The notes below the pieces were generated by a model. That model ran no database searches, was not told the DNA's origin, and saw nothing but the letters and a program-made list of their open reading frames with translations. A stretch of 64,000 bases of DNA from Hahella sp018986435. Lineage in GTDB: Bacteria; Pseudomonadota; Gammaproteobacteria; Pseudomonadales; Oleiphilaceae. The stretch covers positions 1,674,001 to 1,738,000 of the forward strand of contig NZ_CP192738.1 in assembly GCF_050749805.1 (NCBI RefSeq). The letters are read 5' to 3'. Positions 1 through 5,578 of the stretch are shown in pieces. Position 1 is the first letter of the stretch. Each line of letters starts with the position of its first letter. The position numbers and the translations under genes are program-made.

Positions 1-1
1 C

Positions 2-517
2 CCGGACGGCGAAGGAATCTTACACATTCTGGACAGCTTAGAAGGCCTGACGGAAGGTATGGAACTGACGCTTCGCATTGACTGGGAGCGCCGTTATGCG
101 CACATGCGGATGCATACCTGTCTGCATTTATTGTGTTCCCTGATAGAAGCGCCTGTAACCGGAGGCAATATATCCGCGGACAAAGGTCGCCTGGACTTCT
201 ATCTGGATTATTCTCCCGACAAAGAAGAGTTGGAAAACCGAATTAACGCATTGGTCACAGCGGGTCATCCTGTCAGTTATCGTTGGATTACCGATGAAGA
301 GCTAGACGCCCAGCCAGAGCTGGTCCGGACATTGTCCGTGCAGCCGCCAAGAGGCGCAGGCCAAGTTAGGCTGGTGAGCGTGGATGGCGTTGATTTACAG
401 CCCTGCGGCGGTACTCATGTAAAAAACACCGCTGAAATTGGCCCTGTTGTGATCGGGAAAATCGAAAATAAAGGCAAGGGTAATCGTCGGATAAACTTGG
501 CATTAGTGAGCGTGTGA
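2..517 (+). CDS. Alanyl-tRNA editing protein, AlaX-like (5' end outside window)
   Basis: This is the C-terminal 171 residues of a protein whose reading frame is already open at base 2, so the start lies upstream. It shows the zinc-site pattern of alanyl-tRNA synthetase editing domains: an HTCLH motif (HxxxH) near residue 37 of the visible part, and a CGGTHV motif (CxxxH) near residue 137, followed by the family's typical glycine- and lysine-rich end. Free-standing AlaX proteins hydrolyse Ser-tRNA(Ala) or Gly-tRNA(Ala) in trans. The alanyl-tRNA synthetase itself would continue past the editing domain, and here the frame stops soon after it, which favours AlaX. Its stop touches the next gene, so the two may be co-transcribed. 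Confidence 0.85.
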   Translation, partial: PDGEGILHILDSLEGLTEGMELTLRIDWERRYAHMRMHTCLHLLCSLIEAPVTGGNISADKGRLDFYLDYSPDKEELENRINALVTAGHPVSYRWITDEELDAQPELVRTLSVQPPRGAGQVRLVSVDGVDLQPCGGTHVKNTAEIGPVVIGKIENKGKGNRRINLALVSV

Positions 518-519
518 TT

Positions 520-1488
520 ATGTTGAAGAGGGTCTTGTCCTGCATCGGCTTAGCCGCCTCGTTGGCGATCAGCATATGCTCCCAGGTATGGGCTGCGCCC
601 TCTGTGGTGGATGTTTCCACGTTGCAATGTGAAGTCACAGACAACGCGCCTCGTTGTGACGATAAAATTCAGTTCGATATGGGGTATGAGCAAGAACTAC
701 GCGAAGGTCGCTGCCGGTATCGTTCCCTGGAGGGACTGCCAGTTGGCGACCGTTGGTTTGATCGCTGCGTCGACGGTTTTATTGGCGCTTATGCGCAGGT
801 ATGTCTTGTGGGGCAAATGGGGCGCTTGGGTTGTGGGGCGATCAACCATAGCGGCGAGATCGTTATTCCGCTGGTGTATGACCACATAGAAATTACTCCT
901 CATAGCGCTATCGTCGCCGTCAATTACAACGGAAAATGGGGCTTTTTTAACCTGAATGAAGACCGTCTGCTGCTGGCGCCTCAGTTCTCACGCATCACCA
1001 GTTTTAGCGAAGGCCTGGCCTATGTGGAGACGGAGAGTGAGGACATCACTGAGCCGGGCTGGATCATTAACGAGCAGGGCTTACGCGTGGCTTCCGTACC
1101 GCGCAAGATTCAGGTGGCGGGCCGCTTTTCTGATGGATTGGCTCCCGCTCGTTCGGATACATTGTGGGGGTATATCAACAATAAAGGCGAATGGGCCATA
1201 TCGCCGCAGTTTTATTATGCTGGGGAGTTTTCCTCTGGTTATGCCACAGTCTTAGCGATAGACAAACCACAGCAGTGGGCGATTATTGATGTTTCCGGCG
1301 CCGGAGCCCTCTTTTTTGAAGGCGGTCAACATCGAGTTGGAGAGGTTGTCGGCGCTGCTGTGGCGGTGACCTTTGGTTGCGAGAGCGAGCCGGCTGTGGC
1401 GACCAGCGTGAGGTGCAAACGCATGTGTCTGGAGCTGAACAACCCTGAGCCGAAAGCCGCCTGTACAAAAGTAATTGAAACCCGTTGA
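520..1488 (+). CDS. Secreted WG-repeat protein
   Basis: A 322-residue protein that starts with a Sec signal peptide (MLKRVLSCIGLAAS, cleavage after about SQVWA). The body carries WG-type repeats, for example GKWGFFN near residue 135 and LWGYINNKGEW near residue 220, each followed by an 'apqFxxaxxFseGlA' style segment. WG repeats are beta-rich modules of unknown function, common in secreted or envelope proteins. ATG at 520 is preferred over the in-frame GTG at 514 because it opens the signal peptide directly, although GTG 514 would overlap the stop of the AlaX-like gene. The region after residue 255 has no further clear repeat but several cysteines. Role unknown. Confidence 0.75.
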   Translation: MLKRVLSCIGLAASLAISICSQVWAAPSVVDVSTLQCEVTDNAPRCDDKIQFDMGYEQELREGRCRYRSLEGLPVGDRWFDRCVDGFIGAYAQVCLVGQMGRLGCGAINHSGEIVIPLVYDHIEITPHSAIVAVNYNGKWGFFNLNEDRLLLAPQFSRITSFSEGLAYVETESEDITEPGWIINEQGLRVASVPRKIQVAGRFSDGLAPARSDTLWGYINNKGEWAISPQFYYAGEFSSGYATVLAIDKPQQWAIIDVSGAGALFFEGGQHRVGEVVGAAVAVTFGCESEPAVATSVRCKRMCLELNNPEPKAACTKVIETR

Positions 1489-1505
1489 AGGGGGCTTCAC
1501 AAGCT

Positions 1506-1523
1506 TGTGAGATATCTCCTACA
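1506..1523 (+). promoter_or_regulatory. GacA/UvrY-type upstream activating sequence
   Basis: TGTGAGATATCTCCTACA is an 18-bp inverted repeat that fits the known TGTAAG-N6-CTTACA box bound by GacA/UvrY response regulators upstream of rsm/csr small RNAs. It lies 43 bp before the TAATAT -10 element at 1567-1572, so its centre is near -65 from the predicted start. The sequence match is direct; the regulator assignment is by analogy with Pseudomonas and enteric csrB/rsm promoters. Confidence 0.75.
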
Positions 1524-1578
1524 TGTAGAGCAGACATATAGTATTTTTTTCGCTTCTCAAGATTACTAATATTTAACC

Positions 1579-1710
1579 CGCAAGATGCACTGACGGACGT
1601 AAGGATGCGAGGAAAGGAAGCGACAAGGACGATGAACAGCCATAGGAATCGGCAAGGGAAGCGTTCAAATCTCAAGGCGCAGCAAGGAATGCTGCGCCTT
1701 CTTGCGTTTT
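1579..1710 (+). ncRNA. CsrB/RsmZ-like CsrA-sequestering small RNA, copy A
   Basis: Predicted transcript of about 130 nt, from a TAATAT -10 box (1567-1572) to an intrinsic terminator (stem 1674-1683 with 1691-1700, then a T-rich tail). It contains eight GGA triplets, mostly as AGGA or AGGGA, the signature of RNAs that titrate CsrA/RsmA. One GGA sits in the terminator loop (AAGGAAT). There is no open reading frame with a ribosome-binding site. Together with the GacA-type box upstream this makes a Gac/Rsm regulatory RNA very likely. The exact start is estimated from the -10 box. It differs in sequence from copies B and C, sharing mainly the motif spacing and promoter layout. Confidence 0.82.
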
Positions 1711-1750
1711 AAGGGCGCAATACGGGGAAAACGACATCGTCTTACGAGAC

Positions 1751-1768
1751 ACGGGCGAATGTCTCACA
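1751..1768 (+). promoter_or_regulatory. Partial GacA/UvrY-type box before sRNA copy B
   Basis: The right half-site CTCACA (1763-1768) is a perfect arm of the box seen at 1506-1523 and lies at the same distance, 43 bp, from its -10 box (TATTAT, 1812-1817). The left half (ACGGGC) does not match. The identical spacing makes a degenerate activator site plausible. A separate perfect inverted repeat, GAGACA-N8-TGTCTC (1746-1765), overlaps it. Confidence 0.45.
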
Positions 1769-1823
1769 AACCAGGCAGAGAAAGCTTATTTTGTGGCCCA
1801 TCGAGAATCCGTATTATGTGAAT

Positions 1824-1961
1824 CGTAAGGAGACGAAAGCGAACACCCAGGGATTGGGAAGCAAGGATGCAACAAGGATGATGTCTTCACCGCAGGAAGC
1901 GGTCAGGGAAAATAGGGAAATTTGAAAGGCGCGGCTGGGAGGCTGCGCCTTTTGTTTTTTT
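1824..1961 (+). ncRNA. CsrB/RsmZ-like CsrA-sequestering small RNA, copy B
   Basis: Predicted transcript of about 138 nt, from the TATTAT -10 box at 1812-1817 to a GC-rich terminator (1926-1951) followed by a long T tract. It carries nine GGA triplets, including a classic presentation in a hairpin loop, CCGC-AGGAA-GCGG, and one in the terminator loop. No coding potential is evident. The first 70 nt after the -10 box are identical to copy C, and the rest differs at only a few positions, so B and C arose by recent tandem duplication. Function as a CsrA/RsmA sponge is inferred from motif density and promoter architecture. Confidence 0.82.
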
Positions 1962-1983
1962 GGGAGATATTTTTCCTTCGATC

Positions 1984-2001
1984 TTGGGCGAATGTCTCAC
2001 A
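1984..2001 (+). promoter_or_regulatory. Partial GacA/UvrY-type box before sRNA copy C
   Basis: CTCACA (1996-2001) repeats the half-site seen before copy B and is again exactly 43 bp before the -10 box (TAATAT, 2045-2050). The left half (TTGGGC) does not match the consensus. Conservation between B and C could also simply reflect their recent duplication, but spacing identical to copy A argues for function. Confidence 0.45.
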
Positions 2002-2056
2002 AGGCAAGCAGAGAAAGCTTATTTTGTGGCGCCCCATGAATCCGTAATATGTGAAT

Positions 2057-2193
2057 CGTAAGGAGACGAAAGCGAACACCCAGGGATTGGGAAGCAAGGA
2101 TGCAACAAGGATGATGTCTTAACCGTAGGAAGCGGTCAGGGATTATAGGGATATACGAAAGGCGCGGCTGGGAAGCTGCGCCTTTTGTCTTTC
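2057..2193 (+). ncRNA. CsrB/RsmZ-like CsrA-sequestering small RNA, copy C
   Basis: Near-identical tandem copy of the RNA at 1824-1961. It has nine GGA triplets; the central hairpin is ACCG-TAGGAAG-CGGT with GGA in the loop. The terminator stem spans 2159-2184, followed by TTTTGTCTTT. It ends just before the convergent membrane-protein gene, whose stop is at 2219. Differences from copy B sit in loops and linkers (for example the terminator loop changes from TGGGAG to TGGGAA), while stems and GGA motifs are kept. This pattern suggests that both copies are still under selection. Confidence 0.82.
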
Positions 2194-2218
2194 TGCGTTT
2201 CAATTGTCGCAATCGTCT

Positions 2219-2632
2219 TTAGACTCCAACACTTCCTACCGTCTCGTTCCTACCTATTGCGGACTGCTCCAGCAGCGCAAGTATCGTCACCGCTAGCGCG
2301 ATCGCGACGATCAGAAACAAGCCAAGCCCCGAGAAGCTGCTGCTGAATACCGCAACCACCAGCACGCTGGCCAGCACCCAGGCCCAGTCGAGATATACAA
2401 TCCATTTTGAAAACTTGTCCTGCCAGGCGGGAGAGCGCGCAACGAGAAAAACATCCACCGCCCATATCGCCAGCCCTATACCTAATCCTATGTAAACCTC
2501 TGTCGCCAGTCCGCCCACCTTGGCCGCGAACCAGGATGGGAACAGTATCAGATCAATCGCCAGAAGCAGTGAAAGGGCTGCATTGACATAAAGTGTTTTA
2601 GCCAGCAATTGGCGATTTTTTACTTGGGTCAT
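2219..2632 (-). CDS. Small four-helix membrane protein
   Basis: A 137-residue protein with four hydrophobic stretches (near residues 15-35, 45-65, 75-95 and 100-125) and few charged residues, consistent with an integral inner-membrane protein. I do not recognise a family. The start at 2632 (MTQVKNRQLL) is chosen because an AGGAGA ribosome-binding site precedes it; the open frame extends further upstream but without such a site. It is divergent from an XRE regulator, and the space between them holds a perfect palindrome, so it is probably the regulator's target. Confidence 0.7.
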   Translation of the reverse strand: MTQVKNRQLLAKTLYVNAALSLLLAIDLILFPSWFAAKVGGLATEVYIGLGIGLAIWAVDVFLVARSPAWQDKFSKWIVYLDWAWVLASVLVVAVFSSSFSGLGLFLIVAIALAVTILALLEQSAIGRNETVGSVGV

Positions 2633-2694
2633 AAGTCTTCTCCTGATTGAGGTGTCTGCGGGTTTATTTTTGAAGCAGGGACTAACGCTAAACA

Positions 2695-2711
2695 ATTACC
2701 TCTGAGGTAAT
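2695..2711. promoter_or_regulatory. 17-bp perfect palindrome, probable operator
   Basis: ATTACCTC-T-GAGGTAAT is a perfect inverted repeat in the 168-bp gap between the divergent membrane-protein gene and the XRE regulator. Position and symmetry fit an operator for the dimeric helix-turn-helix regulator encoded next to it. Binding is inferred, not shown. Confidence 0.55.
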
Positions 2712-2800
2712 GGCGGACAGTTGCTTCTGATGGGCATATTGGCCAAATTGAGGCGGGTGAAAGCGCAGCCTTAATGAAATCAGTGTCGGGAGTAATAGTT

Positions 2801-3598
2801 ATGAGCGCATTTGGCGTTAAGTTACGGGAGCTGAGAGAAGCGCGACGGCTCAGTCAGCTTGAGCTTTCTATGGAAGCAGAGGTGTCTTCGCGACATATCA
2901 GTTTTATGGAGACGGGTCGCTCCAAGCCCAGTCGAGAGATGGTGCTGCATATGGCGCGAATATTGGGAGTGGACATGACGACGACCAATAGTTTGCTGAC
3001 GCTGGCTGGATACAGTCAGGTGTTTGGTGAGAGGCGTCTGGATGCGGCCTCCATGGCCCCAGTGCGCAAGGCTTTGGCGCAACTGATGCAGTCGCACATG
3101 CCGTATCCCGCTGTGGTGTTGGATAGACATTACAACCTGATTCAGGCGAACGCGGCCCAGCAATTTATGATGCAACGACTTATGGTCGCCGGTATGGCGA
3201 TCAGTGAGACGCCGAATTTCATGAAGGTCTTTCTGGCTCAGGATGGACTGAGGTCTTTTGTTGATGACTGGGAGTTGCTGGCCTGTCATATGCTCCAGCG
3301 TATTTGGCGAGAGCATACGTTGGAGGCGGGTGCTGCGGAGGATGAAGCGTTTATTGAGGAATTGTTGAGCATCGAAGGCATTCCTTCTGACTGGAAAAAG
3401 CGCAACCTGGAGAGTCTGGATAGCCCTGTCATCAACTTCAATATCAATCTGGACGGTGTGAAGCTGAGAATGTTCAGCTCGATCTCCAGCTTTGGCGCGC
3501 CCTTGGATATCACGGTCAGGGACATTCGCATTGAACATTTCTTTCCGCTGGATGAGCCCACTGAAGCCTATTGGCGCAGCCATTGTGGAGGGCTTTAG
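2801..3598 (+). CDS. XRE-family regulator with MmyB-like ligand-binding domain
   Basis: A 265-residue protein with an N-terminal helix-turn-helix of the Cro/C1 type (about residues 5-60; LSQLELSMEAEVSSRHISFME is the core). A C-terminal domain follows from about residue 95, beginning with YPAVVLDRHYNLIQAN, typical of the MmyB-like, PAS-related ligand-binding fold. Such regulators often control a neighbouring gene, here the divergent membrane protein. ATG at 2801 has a GGGAG site eight bases upstream; the in-frame ATG at 2774 lacks one. The ligand is unknown; fatty acids have been proposed for some members. Confidence 0.85.
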   Translation: MSAFGVKLRELREARRLSQLELSMEAEVSSRHISFMETGRSKPSREMVLHMARILGVDMTTTNSLLTLAGYSQVFGERRLDAASMAPVRKALAQLMQSHMPYPAVVLDRHYNLIQANAAQQFMMQRLMVAGMAISETPNFMKVFLAQDGLRSFVDDWELLACHMLQRIWREHTLEAGAAEDEAFIEELLSIEGIPSDWKKRNLESLDSPVINFNINLDGVKLRMFSSISSFGAPLDITVRDIRIEHFFPLDEPTEAYWRSHCGGL

Positions 3599-3770
3599 GT
3601 CGGTTTCACTGCGCTTCACCGCCTTCTATTGACGGAAACGGGCTTTCTGTCTAGAGTAAAAGCTCTAACTCGTTTGTTACGTTATGGCTTGCCCGGAAAG
3701 TGACGTTTTTCGGTTGTAGCGATACACGTAATCAAGCAGCGGTATAACAACAACTCAGGGTGGGTGGAGC

Positions 3771-4319
3771 GTGAGAATTCAGCAACTCAAGAGTCAGGCG
3801 ATCAGCCGCGCCAAACGGCTGTATGTGGCGACCATGATGCAGGTGGTTGGCCGTGCGTTGCAGGCGATTTCCCAGGAAGATAATGAAATCCAGCGGGAAT
3901 TGTCGGCTTTCCCGGAAAACTTCACCTTCGCCATGAAGGTATTGCCCTCGGGGCCGGGGCTGATGCTGCGCAAAGCGGCGGATGGCTCATTTATTTTCTT
4001 GTCCGACTCCGATGGTGAGGCGGATTTAACCATCTATATCAAGCACATCGAACATGCCTTCCGCATGCTTTCATTCCAGGAAAGCACAGCGACCGCGTTC
4101 GCCAATGACCGTATGGTGGTGGATGGCGATATTTCCAGCGCGGTGCGGATGGTGCGAGCCTTGAACCGGCTGGAGGCCTTTATCCTGCCGAAGCTGGTGG
4201 CGGAGATGGCGATTAAAGAGTATCCCTCTATAACACTCCCGGAAAAACTCATTCAGGGTGCGCGGATATATCTGCGTGTAGCGACCAACTTTTTGTCTGA
4301 GCAGAGGAAAGCAGCATGA
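3771..4319 (+). CDS. SCP2 sterol-carrier-domain protein
   Basis: A 182-residue protein with an SCP2-like lipid-binding fold: a leading amphipathic helix, then alternating strands and helices including the segment LTIYIKHIEHAFRML and the VDGDISSAVRMVRALNRLEAFILP region seen in bacterial SCP2/UbiJ-like proteins. It starts with GTG at 3771 behind a GGTGGAGC site. Its last codons overlap the ATG of the next gene (ATGA), so it is translationally coupled to an iron-containing alcohol dehydrogenase. A role in presenting a hydrophobic alcohol, aldehyde or acyl substrate to that enzyme is an inference. Confidence 0.7.
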   Translation: MRIQQLKSQAISRAKRLYVATMMQVVGRALQAISQEDNEIQRELSAFPENFTFAMKVLPSGPGLMLRKAADGSFIFLSDSDGEADLTIYIKHIEHAFRMLSFQESTATAFANDRMVVDGDISSAVRMVRALNRLEAFILPKLVAEMAIKEYPSITLPEKLIQGARIYLRVATNFLSEQRKAA

Positions 4320-5515
4320 GCAAAGGGTATTACGAATTTTTTTGCCCGGTCAAAGTGATCGCGGGCGAGGCTGCGCTGGAGCATATTCCTTTTGAACTCA
4401 GCGCATTGGGCGTATCGAATCCATTAATGATTACTGACAAAGGCGTGCGTGGCGCGGGACTGTCGGATTATGTGATTACCGCCTGCAGCGAAGGCGGTGT
4501 GGAGATGGCGTCCATTTTTGATGATGTGCCGCCGGATTCGTCGACTGAAGTGGTGCGCAATATCGCCGCTGTGTACCGAGAACAGGGGGCGGATTCCATC
4601 ATCGCCGTCGGTGGCGGATCGGTGATCGACACCGCGAAAGCCGTTAATATTCTGGTTTCCGAAGGGGGCGACAATCTGGCCAAGTACTCTGGCGCCGGCG
4701 TGTTGAAGCGTCCGCTCAAGCCCTTCTTCGTCATCCCCACGACAGCGGGCACTGGGTCGGAAGTCACCTCGGTCGCAGTGATTGCCGATCGGAAAAAAGG
4801 CGTTAAGCTGCCTTTCGGCTCACCTTTCCTGTTGCCAAATGCGGCGATTATCGATCCGCGCATGACGCTGACATTGCCCGCGCACATCACTGCGGCCACG
4901 GCGATGGACGCGCTTACCCATGCAGTTGAAGCATACACCTGTATGGCCAAGAATCCGCTCAGCGACGCCTATGCTTTTTCCGCCGTCAAGAAAATCAGCG
5001 AGCACTTGTTGGAAGTGATGGATAACCCGAAAGATCCGCAAGGTCGTCTGGAACTGGCGCAAGCTTCAACTATGGCGGGCATCGCGTTCTCCAATTCTAT
5101 GGTGGGATTAGTACATGCGCTGGGGCATGCGCTGGGAGTTATTTGTCATCTGCCACATGGGATGTGCATGAGTTTGTTCCTGCCTTATGTGCTGGAATAC
5201 AACCTGCGTAAAGGCAAAATTCGCGAGCCGTTGGCGGAGTTGTTGTTGCCATTGGCGGGAGCGCGGGTATACGCGAATACGCCGCCGGAACAGCGTGCGA
5301 GACGGGCGGTCGCTGCGATCAGAGAACTGCGCGATGAGCTGTTCGAGCGTTGTAAGCTGCCGCGAACTTTGAAGGAAACCGGCAAAGTGAGTCTGGATCT
5401 GCTGCCGAAAATCGCAGATGTGGCGATGGACGATGGGTCTATTATTTTCAATCCGGCGGAAGCGGACTTTGAGGAAGTGCTGGAAGTGCTGAAGAGCGCT
5501 TGGGACGATATGTAA
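4316..5515 (+). CDS. Iron-containing alcohol dehydrogenase
   Basis: A 399-residue group III (iron-dependent) alcohol dehydrogenase. The NAD(P)-binding motif GGGSVID is at residues 99-105, and PTTAGTGSEVT starts at 141. The four metal ligands fit Asp198, His202, His267 and His281, with the same spacing as in FucO of E. coli. Length is normal for the family. These enzymes interconvert alcohols and aldehydes or ketones; the substrate cannot be read from sequence. It overlaps the upstream SCP2 gene by four bases and is followed by a strong hairpin, so the pair forms a two-gene operon. Confidence 0.9.
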   Translation: MSKGYYEFFCPVKVIAGEAALEHIPFELSALGVSNPLMITDKGVRGAGLSDYVITACSEGGVEMASIFDDVPPDSSTEVVRNIAAVYREQGADSIIAVGGGSVIDTAKAVNILVSEGGDNLAKYSGAGVLKRPLKPFFVIPTTAGTGSEVTSVAVIADRKKGVKLPFGSPFLLPNAAIIDPRMTLTLPAHITAATAMDALTHAVEAYTCMAKNPLSDAYAFSAVKKISEHLLEVMDNPKDPQGRLELAQASTMAGIAFSNSMVGLVHALGHALGVICHLPHGMCMSLFLPYVLEYNLRKGKIREPLAELLLPLAGARVYANTPPEQRARRAVAAIRELRDELFERCKLPRTLKETGKVSLDLLPKIADVAMDDGSIIFNPAEADFEEVLEVLKSAWDDM

Positions 5516-5523
5516 ACAGTAAG

Positions 5524-5565
5524 AGCCCGGCTGCGGAATGATCCGACAGCCGGGTGTGTATTTTT
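5524..5565 (+). terminator. Hairpin terminator between convergent genes
   Basis: CCCGGCTG (5526-5533) pairs with CAGCCGGG (5547-5554), and a short T run follows at about 5561-5565. It lies between the convergent alcohol dehydrogenase and rapA genes and may serve both. Confidence 0.65.
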
Positions 5566-5578
5566 GCGAGTCGCCGTC

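Noticed and set aside
1751..2193. Repeated blocks as a CRISPR or generic direct repeat
   Set aside because: There are only two near-identical units of about 200 bp with internal promoters and terminators, and no short repeat-spacer pattern; sRNA duplication explains them.
2822..3619. 265-codon open frame opposite the XRE regulator gene
   Set aside because: The forward frame has a clear helix-turn-helix and ribosome-binding site; the reverse frame is rich in His, Gln and Arg with no motif.
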